From NCBI GenBank assembly GCA_900754745.1, contig CAAEEB010000079.1, forward strand, positions 1 to 14,522: DNA of 14,522 nucleotides. Reading direction: 5' to 3'. Below are positions 6,681-12,832 of the stretch, one piece after another. Within the stretch, counting starts at the first letter, position 1, and each line of letters opens with the position of its first letter. The DNA comes from an uncultured Collinsella sp. GTDB lineage: Bacteria; Actinomycetota; Coriobacteriia; Coriobacteriales; Coriobacteriaceae. The position numbers and the translations under genes are program-made. The notes beneath the pieces are model-generated. The model made no database searches and was not told where the DNA came from. It saw nothing but the letters and a program-made list of their open reading frames with translations.

Positions 6681-7538
6681 TTACTCTGCTTTGCCCACAG
6701 AGTTGAGGTTGGTCATGCGGATCTTAACCAGCTCGGTGATCTCACGCATGCCCTCCTTAGCCGGCTTCTTGGGGTCGAAGCAGGCGGGGTTCTCGGCCAT
6801 GTAGGCCATGAAGCCCTTGGTGTAGGCCTGACGCAGCTCGGTGGCGTAGTTAACCTTGCAGATGCCGTTCTTCACAGCCTCGGCAACCTGCTCATCGGGC
6901 ACACCGGAGGTGCCGTGCAGAACCAGCGGCACGTCGACGGCGTCGCGGATAGCCTTGACCACGGACTGCTCGATGTGCGGATCGCTCGTGTACACGCCGT
7001 GGCTGGTGCCAACGCCAATAGCGAGGGAGGTGCAGCCGGTACGCTCGACGAACTCCTTGGCCTCGGCAGGATCGGTGTAGGGGCTCTCGCCCTCAACCGC
7101 GGGACCGTCGTCCTCCTTGCCACCAACCTTACCGAGCTCGGCCTCGACGGGCACGCCCATGGCGCGGCCAGCGTCGGCGACGGACTTGGTCAGGGCGATG
7201 TTGTCCTCGAAGGACTCGTGCGAACCGTCAATCATGACAGAGGTGTAGCCCGTGCGGAAAGCCTGCATGCAGCGGTCATAGCCATCGCCGTGATCGAGGT
7301 GCAGGGCGACGGGCACGGAAGCGCGCTCGGCGGCAGCCTTGACCATGCCGTAGAAGTAGTCCAGACCAGCGGTCTTGATGGTGCCCGGGGTGGTCTGCAT
7401 GATGACGGGGGACTTGGTCTCCTCGGCAGCGGCCAGAACGGCCATAACAAACTCGAGGTTCTCGACGTTGAAAGCACCAACAGCGTAGTGGCCGGCCTGA
7501 GCGTCCTTGAGCATCTTTTCGGTGGTAACAAGTGCCAT
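6681..7538 (-). CDS. Class II ketose-1,6-bisphosphate aldolase (GatY/KbaY- or Fba-like)
   Basis: This 285-residue cytoplasmic zinc aldolase cleaves a ketose 1,6-bisphosphate to dihydroxyacetone phosphate and glyceraldehyde 3-phosphate. The catalytic aspartate D82 and zinc ligand H83 lie in HLDHG. The other zinc ligands are H180 in GTSHGVY and H208 in VLHGTSG. QTTPGTIKTAG (48-58), LGKVGGKEDD (135-144) and GICKVNYATEL (225-235) match GatY/KbaY tagatose-bisphosphate aldolases more closely than the NIDTD-type loop of E. coli FbaA. Specificity is still not decided by sequence, because many annotated fructose-bisphosphate aldolases share these blocks. The start at 7538 has GGAGAGGAG 9 nt upstream; the frame is open 50 codons further but that part has no family resemblance. 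It is divergent from a DeoR-family regulator, the usual partner of gat/aga genes. Confidence 0.93.
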   Translation of the reverse strand: MALVTTEKMLKDAQAGHYAVGAFNVENLEFVMAVLAAAEETKSPVIMQTTPGTIKTAGLDYFYGMVKAAAERASVPVALHLDHGDGYDRCMQAFRTGYTSVMIDGSHESFEDNIALTKSVADAGRAMGVPVEAELGKVGGKEDDGPAVEGESPYTDPAEAKEFVERTGCTSLAIGVGTSHGVYTSDPHIEQSVVKAIRDAVDVPLVLHGTSGVPDEQVAEAVKNGICKVNYATELRQAYTKGFMAYMAENPACFDPKKPAKEGMREITELVKIRMTNLNSVGKAE

Positions 7539-7623
7539 GAGCGTTTGCTCCTCTCCCTCGCCCGCATCTGGACATCGGGCGTAGTTGTTCACAAGGCGTT
7601 TTACCTTGCGTTTTGCTGCGCTC

Positions 7624-7629
7624 ATTGTA
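7624..7629 (-). promoter_or_regulatory. Candidate -10 box for the aldolase gene
   Basis: TACAAT on the minus strand lies about 86 nt before the aldolase ATG and would give a leader of roughly 80 nt. That leader contains two short dyads: CAAGG/CCTTG at 7592-7608 and GCCCG/CGGGC at 7560-7580. No good -35 hexamer stands at 16-18 nt, so this is tentative. Confidence 0.3.
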
Positions 7630-7723
7630 TGAAATTCAGCAGCTTTGCACGTGCGAGATATTGAGCCCATGCAGGTCGATACAGTCATTTTTGAAAAGCA
7701 AACGGAAGAAATTTGAGCCGAGT

Positions 7724-7817
7724 GAACATGTTCGATATTGAATTTTGGGCGTTCAGCGTCTTTCTTTTATAGAAAAGATAAGTAATCGAAAGGTATTTTC
7801 TTACTCAAAAAGAAAAT
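7724..7817. promoter_or_regulatory. Cluster of operator-like dyads, probable DeoR-family sites
   Basis: This AT-rich stretch of the divergent gap 7539-7873 holds several dyads. GAACATGTTC is a perfect 10-bp palindrome (7724-7733). TTCGATATTGAA (7731-7742) has one mismatched pair. TCTTTT/AAAAGA surround ATAG (7763-7778). ATTTTCTT/AAGAAAAT are separated by 7 nt (7795-7817). GAAAAT then recurs as a direct repeat (7812-7827). ATGTTCGATATTGAA resembles the ATGTTCG-type half site of the DeoR family member GlpR. The regulator gene begins just to the right, so autoregulation and control of the aldolase are plausible. Confidence 0.45.
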
Positions 7818-7873
7818 GAACGAAAATAGAGTCAACACAATTCCTGCAAATTTCAGACGATGATGGAGTAAAT

Positions 7874-8674
7874 ATGGCCCACGCAACAACCCGAGCTTTC
7901 GCCGACGAGCGTCGTTCCGCCATCATGGAGATGCTCGATCATAATGCCTCGGTGCAGGTAGCAGAAATCGCCCAGACCTTTGGCGTGTCCTCCGTCACCG
8001 CCCGCGCCGACCTGGACGCGCTCGCCGAAGCAGGCAAGCTGCGCCGCACGCATGGCGGTGCCGTATCGCTCCACAAACGCCTGACCGTTTCCACGCAGGA
8101 TCGCCGCATCAATGTCAACGTCGCCGCCAAGCAGGCCATCGCGCAAAGCGCCATCGAGCTCGTCAATGACGGCGACACGTTGCTCGTCGACTCGGGCACC
8201 ACGGCGCTCGAGTTCGTCCGGCTCCTCGATCAACGCGACGGTATCACCGTCATCACAGCAGACATTACCATTGCCGATTACATCGACGAGAGCATGCCCT
8301 CAGTCGATGTCGTCATGCTGGGCGGGGCGTTGCGCAAAGGCCATCGTTATTTGTACGGACCGCTCACTATGCAAGCGCTCCAAATGGTCCATGCCGATCT
8401 TGCCGTCATGTGCCCTGGCGCTTTTGTCCCCAGCTGCGGCTTTACGACCGACTTTCCGCAGATGGCCGAGACCAAAGCGGCTATGGTCGGTGCCGCCCGT
8501 CAAAGCGTCGCCCTCATGGACGCCAGCAAGGTTAACGGACGCGGCATGTACCGCTTTGCCGAGCTTGCCGATGTCGACTCCATCGTGATGGACCGTGACC
8601 CCGATGGCTCCATCGCCACCTCAATCGCCGAGACCGCCGACAGCGCCCCAACCCTCATCATCGCCACCGCCTAA
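7874..8674 (+). CDS. DeoR/GlpR-family transcriptional regulator
   Basis: This 266-residue repressor-type regulator of sugar metabolism has an N-terminal winged helix-turn-helix at about residues 11-65 (VQVAEIAQTFGVSSVTARADL, then LRRTHGGAV, the DeoR signature). The C-terminal sugar-phosphate sensor domain (80-240) is related to ribose-5-phosphate isomerase: DSGTT (106-110), MLGGALRKG (148-156), MAETK (197-201) and DASK (216-219). These loops bind a phosphorylated sugar in the family. Length is normal. A GGAG site lies 5 nt before the ATG. The gene is divergent from the ketose-bisphosphate aldolase, which is its most likely target, and the effector would then be a ketose or tagatose/fructose phosphate. 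It is followed by a terminator at 8682-8718. Confidence 0.93.
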   Translation: MAHATTRAFADERRSAIMEMLDHNASVQVAEIAQTFGVSSVTARADLDALAEAGKLRRTHGGAVSLHKRLTVSTQDRRINVNVAAKQAIAQSAIELVNDGDTLLVDSGTTALEFVRLLDQRDGITVITADITIADYIDESMPSVDVVMLGGALRKGHRYLYGPLTMQALQMVHADLAVMCPGAFVPSCGFTTDFPQMAETKAAMVGAARQSVALMDASKVNGRGMYRFAELADVDSIVMDRDPDGSIATSIAETADSAPTLIIATA

Positions 8675-8681
8675 AATCAAA

Positions 8682-8718
8682 AACCACCACAAAGGGGACA
8701 GGCACCTTTGTGGTGGTT
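8682..8718. terminator. Hairpin terminator A after the DeoR gene
   Basis: AACCACCACAAAGG (8682-8695) pairs perfectly with CCTTTGTGGTGGTT (8705-8718) around a 9-nt loop. It starts 8 nt after the regulator stop. The same stem recurs at 8907-8943. The T-run after the stem is short on the plus strand. Confidence 0.75.
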
Positions 8719-8747
8719 CTGGCCGGCGCCGCAGCACTCTCGCCGGT

Positions 8748-8889
8748 TTGTCTTGATCTGTAACATTTAGCAGGCAATTTGAGCTCTAAGTGTTACAGAT
8801 TTAGATAGTTCGGTTCAACCTCAATTTTTTGTCTAAATCTGTAACAGATAGAGACAATCTGACCCTCCAGATGTTACAGATCGAGACAA
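8748..8889. repeat. Two tandem inverted-repeat units built on TGTTACAGAT
   Basis: ATCTGTAACA occurs at 8756-8765 and 8837-8846. Its reverse complement TGTTACAGAT occurs at 8791-8800 and 8872-8881. Each pair is separated by exactly 25 nt, and the two units are 81 nt apart. Similarity extends outward: TTGTCTtgATCTGTAACA (8748-8765) against TTGTCTaaATCTGTAACA (8829-8846), and the right arms continue with TTAGATA or CGAGACA. The spacers are largely different in sequence. No reading frame in it looks coding. The units are bracketed by terminators A and B. Confidence 0.8.
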
Positions 8890-8906
8890 TCGGGTCCCGA
8901 AATGGA

Positions 8907-8943
8907 AAACCACCACAAAGGTGCAAAGCCTTTGTGGTGGTTT
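8907..8943. terminator. Hairpin terminator B after the flavodiiron gene
   Basis: AAACCACCACAAAGG (8907-8921) pairs perfectly with CCTTTGTGGTGGTTT (8929-8943) over 15 bp around a 7-nt loop. It lies 23 nt downstream of the minus-strand flavodiiron stop. Its stem is identical to that of terminator A apart from one extra pair at the base. Confidence 0.8.
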
Positions 8944-8966
8944 GACGAGTAAACTCGAGCCTGTTG

Positions 8967-10127
8967 TTACTTGGACAGCTCGTCGGCGAGGGCCTCGATC
9001 TGAGCGCGCGAGGCGTCGTTGAGCGAGCCCAGCACAGTCACTTTGTTCTGCGTCAGGGTGATGTCCTTCATACCCTCGAGCTCCTTGGTCATAACCTTGG
9101 CGGCAGCGGGCGCCCAGGAACCGGACTCGACAAGCGCCACGGTACGGTTCTGGTAGGCATGCTCGGCAAGCGTGTGGATAAAGGTGCTCATGCACGGGAA
9201 GATCTCGCCCTGATAGGTAATGGAGGCGAGCACCAGACGGTCGTAGCGGAACGCATCCTCAACGGCCTCGGCCATGTCGTCGCGAGCCAGATCAAAGACG
9301 GAGACCTTCTGGCCGCGAGCCTCGAGCGCAGATGCGAGCTCCTCGACGGCAGCCTTCAGATGGCCATACACGCTCGCATAGGCGATCGTGATGCCCTCGT
9401 CCTCGGGCTGATAGCTCGACCAGGTGTTATAGGTGTCGAGGTAGTAGCCCAGGTTCTCGGTCAGCACGGGGCCGTGGAGCGGGCAGATAATCTGGATGTC
9501 CAGGTCGGCGGCCTTCTTGAGGACGGCCTGCACAAACTTGCCGAACTTACCGACGATGCCAAAGTAGTAGCGGCGAGCCTCGCAAGCCCAGCCCTCGGGA
9601 TCCTCGATGTCGTTGGCGCCAAACTTGCCAAAGCCGTCGGCACTAAAGAGCACCTTGTCGGTGGACTCGTAGGAGAAGATCACCTCGGGCCAGTGCACGT
9701 TGGGGGCGCCGACAAACGTTAGGCTGTGGCCACCCAGGTCGAGCACGTCGCCCTCTTTGACGACCATCTTGCGCTCGGGGTAGTCGGTGCCAAAGTAGTT
9801 GACCATCATGCGGAAGGCGCCCATGCTGGCCACAATCTGGGCCTGGGGATAGCGCTCCATAAAGGCAGCGATGCCGGCGGAGTGATCGGGCTCCATGTGA
9901 TGGACGACCAGGTAGTCGGGCGTACGGCCGTCAAGCGCGGCCTCGAGGTTGCCGAGCCACTCGTCAACAAAACCGCCGTCGACTGAATCGGCGACAGCGA
10001 TCTTTTCGCCCAAGATAACGTAGCTGTTGTATGCCATACCGTTCTCAGACACATCGTACTGGCCCTCGAACAGGTCAATGTCGTGATCGTCGACGCCAAT
10101 GTAGCGGATATCCTTGGTGATCTCCAT
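8967..10127 (-). CDS. Flavodiiron protein (FprA family A-type flavoprotein)
   Basis: This 386-residue cytoplasmic oxidoreductase of anaerobes reduces O2 to water and/or NO to N2O with electrons from rubredoxin or a related donor. The N-terminal metallo-beta-lactamase-like domain (1-245) keeps the diiron ligands: H77, E79, D81 and H82 in HHMEPDH, H145 in NVHWPE, D164 in SADGFG, and H218 in CPLHGP. The C-terminal flavodoxin-like domain (247-386) has the FMN-phosphate loop as YASVYGHL (250-257). The usual serine or threonine after the glycine is histidine here, a small departure. No rubredoxin or NADH-reductase extension is present, so this is a class A enzyme. The start at 10127 has TAGGAGG 8-9 nt upstream; an open extension of 42 codons upstream is unrelated to the family. 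An operator-like repeat at 10144-10167 covers the probable promoter. Confidence 0.95.
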   Translation of the reverse strand: MEITKDIRYIGVDDHDIDLFEGQYDVSENGMAYNSYVILGEKIAVADSVDGGFVDEWLGNLEAALDGRTPDYLVVHHMEPDHSAGIAAFMERYPQAQIVASMGAFRMMVNYFGTDYPERKMVVKEGDVLDLGGHSLTFVGAPNVHWPEVIFSYESTDKVLFSADGFGKFGANDIEDPEGWACEARRYYFGIVGKFGKFVQAVLKKAADLDIQIICPLHGPVLTENLGYYLDTYNTWSSYQPEDEGITIAYASVYGHLKAAVEELASALEARGQKVSVFDLARDDMAEAVEDAFRYDRLVLASITYQGEIFPCMSTFIHTLAEHAYQNRTVALVESGSWAPAAAKVMTKELEGMKDITLTQNKVTVLGSLNDASRAQIEALADELSK

Positions 10128-10143
10128 CAGGCAAAGCCTCCTA

Positions 10144-10173
10144 GATAGACAAAAGAACCCGTCTATCATAACA
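10144..10173 (-). promoter_or_regulatory. Extended -10 promoter with a 7-bp operator-like inverted repeat
   Basis: GATAGAC (10144-10150) and GTCTATC (10161-10167) are perfect inverted arms 10 nt apart. On the minus strand the upstream arm overlaps a TGTTATGAT sequence, an extended -10 box. The downstream arm sits right against the ribosome site of the flavodiiron gene. The placement fits a repressor site or a leader hairpin. The rest of the gap 10171-10256 holds only a small GCGAT/ATCGC hairpin (10229-10240), a weak candidate terminator for the LacI gene. Confidence 0.45.
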
Positions 10174-10256
10174 CTAGGCAGTATCCCAACTGTTATCTGC
10201 CGGCATCCATACCGATTGTTATTGAAATGCGATAAATCGCCGTTTACCTGCACAAA

Positions 10257-11288
10257 CTATGCGCGCAGTATCGCCGTGCTATGTCGAATAATGAGCTGGC
10301 CGGGAATACGGATGGCAACGGTTTTGCCCGCCGTACCCGCCTCGGGAACCGCATGCTCAAACACCTCGCGTCCGCGCTGATGTAGATCGAATCGCACGGT
10401 CGTGAGCTCGTTGTGTGCCACAAAATCATCGAGCGAATCGTCGACGCCCACCACGCTCACGTCCTCGGGCACGCGCAGGCCGCTATCACGCAGCGCGGCA
10501 ATCGCGCCATTTGCCATCTGATCGTTTGCCGCATAGATCGCCGTCATGGTGTGATCGTGCTCGGCCAGGTACCTGCCGGCCTCGTAGCCGCTGTTGGCAG
10601 ACCAGTCGCCCTCGAGCGGCTCTGCCGGCTCGATGTGTTTACGCTCGAGCGCATCCTGCCAACCGGCGCGACGAAATTGCTCGTCGACCGAGAACGACGG
10701 GCCGCCGATATAACGAATCTGCTCGTGCCCCAGCTCAAACAGATGATCCATGAGCAACAGCGAGCAGCCGTAATGATCGGAGTCGACCGTAGTCACCCGC
10801 GGGTGCGCATACATGGTGACGATAACCGTGCCGATACCCGGCAACGGATCGAACGTCTCAAAATCGGGAGCCATACGGCTCATGCCGATAATGATGCCGT
10901 CCACCGGTAATGCGGCCATACGACGCGTGGCCTCGGCAAGCGAGAATTCCTCGGTCTTGGACATCTCGACCAGCGTGATGGCGCAATTATGCTCGCGAGC
11001 AGCGCTGGCGATGCCATCGATCATTGAGAGGTTGCCAAACTTGGTGACATCGTTGACGCACAGGCCGACCGAATGGTAACGGCCGTCGCGCAGCGAGCGA
11101 CCGGCATAACTCGGACGAAAGCCGAGCTCTTGCATAGCGGCCTGCACGCGCTGGCGCGTCTGCTCGTTAACGTTGGGCAAGCCGTTGGCGACGCGCGAAA
11201 CCGTCTGCTGCGAAACGCCAGCAGCGCGGGCGACGTCGGCCATGGAGACCGGACGCGTACCTGTATCGTTGGACGGGCGCCTTGCCAC
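10257..11288 (-). CDS. LacI/GalR-family transcriptional regulator, probable gal repressor
   Basis: This 343-residue sugar-responsive regulator has the LacI helix-turn-helix and hinge at about residues 14-70: VSMADVARAAGVSQQTVSRVANG, then the hinge-helix region ending at YAGRSLRDGR. A periplasmic-binding-protein-like effector domain fills 72-343, with DGIIIGMSR, IRYIGGP, AIYAANDQMANGAI and VSVVGVDDS in the normal order. The start is GTG at 11288, supported by AAGGTGA about 5 nt upstream and by the family N-terminus; the methionine at residue 16 would cut into the first helix. It is divergent from galK-galT. Three LacI-type operators lie in the shared 338-nt gap, one on its own side, so repression of galKT and of itself is the natural reading. 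The effector is probably galactose or a related sugar (inference). Confidence 0.94.
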   Translation of the reverse strand: MARRPSNDTGTRPVSMADVARAAGVSQQTVSRVANGLPNVNEQTRQRVQAAMQELGFRPSYAGRSLRDGRYHSVGLCVNDVTKFGNLSMIDGIASAAREHNCAITLVEMSKTEEFSLAEATRRMAALPVDGIIIGMSRMAPDFETFDPLPGIGTVIVTMYAHPRVTTVDSDHYGCSLLLMDHLFELGHEQIRYIGGPSFSVDEQFRRAGWQDALERKHIEPAEPLEGDWSANSGYEAGRYLAEHDHTMTAIYAANDQMANGAIAALRDSGLRVPEDVSVVGVDDSLDDFVAHNELTTVRFDLHQRGREVFEHAVPEAGTAGKTVAIRIPGQLIIRHSTAILRA

Positions 11289-11381
11289 AGGATCACCTTC
11301 ACCCTTGCGAGATCTGAATAGCGTGAATGCCGGCCCGGGCAGAAATACATCCCGCGCCGAGGCCCGCTATCATCGGACGCA

Positions 11382-11395
11382 TGTTAACGTACTCT
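11382..11395. promoter_or_regulatory. LacI-type operator, site 1
   Basis: TGTTAACGTACTCT matches the 14-bp consensus of sites 2 and 3 at 13 positions and has the central CG of LacI-family operators. It lies about 94 nt upstream of the lacI-type gene start, so it may serve autoregulation or DNA looping. Confidence 0.65.
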
Positions 11396-11504
11396 ACTTT
11401 TTCAATCCGCATCTCTTCTGCTTTATAAGTCCATACGGCAATACCGTTCACGGCTGAATATCTACCGATTACCAGATTCTCAAAAAGTGACAAGAGTTGT
11501 GTTA

Positions 11505-11518
11505 TGAGTACGTTAACA
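11505..11518. promoter_or_regulatory. LacI-type operator, site 2
   Basis: TGAGTACGTTAACA is the exact reverse complement of site 3. The identity extends to 17 bp (GTTATGAGTACGTTAAC, 11501-11517). The half-sites TGTTAAC and TGAGTAC share the T, G, A and C positions around a central CG. It lies 108 nt before the galK ATG. Confidence 0.75.
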
Positions 11519-11531
11519 TAGCCCGTAACGT

Positions 11532-11561
11532 GCGGCATCGTGAACACTTGGTTCATGCCGC
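11532..11561. promoter_or_regulatory. Inverted repeat between operators 2 and 3
   Basis: GCGGCAT (11532-11538) pairs with ATGCCGC (11555-11561). After a 3-nt bulge, GAAC (11542-11545) pairs with GTTC (11551-11554). It is either a second regulator's site (core TGAAC-N5-GTTCA) or an RNA hairpin if transcription starts upstream of it. Confidence 0.35.
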
Positions 11562-11568
11562 TTCAAGT

Positions 11569-11582
11569 TGTTAACGTACTCA
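11569..11582. promoter_or_regulatory. LacI-type operator, site 3
   Basis: TGTTAACGTACTCA lies 44 nt before the galK ATG, within the zone expected for the galK promoter or early leader, and is followed by TAAC as in site 2. Binding here would block galK transcription directly. I could not fix the -10 and -35 boxes. Confidence 0.75.
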
Positions 11583-11626
11583 TAACGGCGCAAAACTCAC
11601 CCGTGCGCGCCAAGGAAAGGACTCCC

Positions 11627-12832
11627 ATGACCACTCCCGACGAAAAGACACTCGCCACGCTCACCAAGCTATTTGAGGAGGAGTTTGGCCCCATCGGCGA
11701 CCGCCAGGTGCTCTATGTGCACGCGCCCGGCCGCTCCGAGATCAGTGGCAACCACACCGACCACGAGGGCGGCCACGTCATCGCCGGCTCGCTCGATGTC
11801 GCTGTCGACGGCATCGCCGTGGCAACCGACTCCAACAAGGTTCGCGTAGCCGACGAGGGCTATCCCACGTTTGAGATCACGCTCGACACGCTGGGTATTC
11901 AAGAGTCCGAGAAGGGCACGTCTGCGAGCCTCGTCCGCGGCATGGCCCACGAAATCGCTGCTCTGGGCGTTGAGCCCCAGGGCTTCGACTTCGCCTTCAC
12001 CTGCTCTGTCCCCTCGGGCGGCGGCCTTTCGAGCTCTGCTGCTGTCGAGGCGGCATACGGTCGCGCCATGGAGACGCTCTGGGGCGCACCCGCCATCGAG
12101 CCCGTCGCGCTCGCCCAGATGAGCCAGCGCACCGAGAACAACTACTACGGCAAGCCCTGCGGTCTGATGGACCAGGCCGCCGTGTGCCTGGGTGGCCTCG
12201 CCTACATGGATTTTGAGGACCAGGCTCAGCCTAAGACCCAGAAGCTCGAGCTCAACTTTGAGGATCACGGTTATGCGCTTGTGCTCGTTAAAGTGGGCAC
12301 CGACCACGTGGCCGCCACCGACGACTACGCCGCCGTTCCGCGCGAGATGCAAGACGTCGCCGCCGAGTTTGGCAAGGCGCGCCTATGCGAGGTCGACGTT
12401 GCCGACTTTGACGCCAAGCTCCCCGAGCTGCGCGCCAAGCTGGGTGACCGTGCCTGCCTGCGCGCCGTTCACTACTGGTACGAGAACGGCCTGGTCGACA
12501 AGCGCTGGGCAGCTCTGAACGCCGGCGACATCGACCAGTTCCTGGTCCTGACGCGCGAGTCCGGCGCCAGCTCTGCCATGTACCTGCAGAATGTCGTTGC
12601 CAAGCTGGGTTCCGAGCAGCCTTCCATGTATGCCCTAGCGCTGGCCGAGCACGTGCTCGACGGCCGCGGCGCCGTCCGTATCCACGGTGGCGGCTTTGGT
12701 GGCACCATCCAGGCCTTCGTGCCGCTCGACCTGGTCGACACCTTCATTGCCAAGATGAACGGCTGGCTGGGCGAGGGCTCTGCCCGTCACTACGCCATCT
12801 CTGACAAGGGGGCTTACGCGGCATGGCTGTAA
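11627..12832 (+). CDS. galK: Galactokinase
   Basis: This 401-residue cytoplasmic GHMP-family kinase phosphorylates D-galactose to galactose-1-phosphate, the first committed Leloir step. The galactokinase signature appears as GRSEISGNHTDHEGG (35-49), in place of the enterobacterial GRVNLIGEHTDY form; the ISGNHTDH variant is the one I associate with clostridia-like enzymes. D45 should contact the sugar. The ATP loop is VPSGGGLSSSAAVE (128-141), the catalytic aspartate is D182 in GLMDQ, and motif 3 is GGGFGGT (354-360). The start at 11627 has AAGGAAAGG 6 nt upstream; the frame is open 29 codons further, but that extension would run through operator 3. The stop overlaps the start of galT, so the pair is translationally coupled. 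The upstream LacI-type operators indicate repression without inducer. Confidence 0.96.
   Translation: MTTPDEKTLATLTKLFEEEFGPIGDRQVLYVHAPGRSEISGNHTDHEGGHVIAGSLDVAVDGIAVATDSNKVRVADEGYPTFEITLDTLGIQESEKGTSASLVRGMAHEIAALGVEPQGFDFAFTCSVPSGGGLSSSAAVEAAYGRAMETLWGAPAIEPVALAQMSQRTENNYYGKPCGLMDQAAVCLGGLAYMDFEDQAQPKTQKLELNFEDHGYALVLVKVGTDHVAATDDYAAVPREMQDVAAEFGKARLCEVDVADFDAKLPELRAKLGDRACLRAVHYWYENGLVDKRWAALNAGDIDQFLVLTRESGASSAMYLQNVVAKLGSEQPSMYALALAEHVLDGRGAVRIHGGGFGGTIQAFVPLDLVDTFIAKMNGWLGEGSARHYAISDKGAYAAWL

Noticed and set aside
6567..7664. Plus-strand 365-codon ORF over the aldolase
   Set aside because: Low-complexity Gly/Leu/Val translation opposite an intact aldolase, starting inside the palindrome hairpin; a shadow frame.
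7539..7688. 50-residue N-terminal extension of the aldolase
   Set aside because: The family begins at MALVTTEKML, and a strong ribosome site precedes 7538; the extension covers the leader and candidate promoter.
8675..8966. CRISPR array
   Set aside because: The repeats are inverted, only four short copies exist, and there are no regular unique spacers or cas genes.
10128..10253. 42-residue N-terminal extension of the flavodiiron protein
   Set aside because: It would be read through the extended -10 and the inverted repeat; TAGGAGG supports the start at 10127.
11540..11626. 29-residue N-terminal extension of galactokinase
   Set aside because: It would be encoded by operator 3 and the hairpin; AAGGAAAGG supports the start at 11627.
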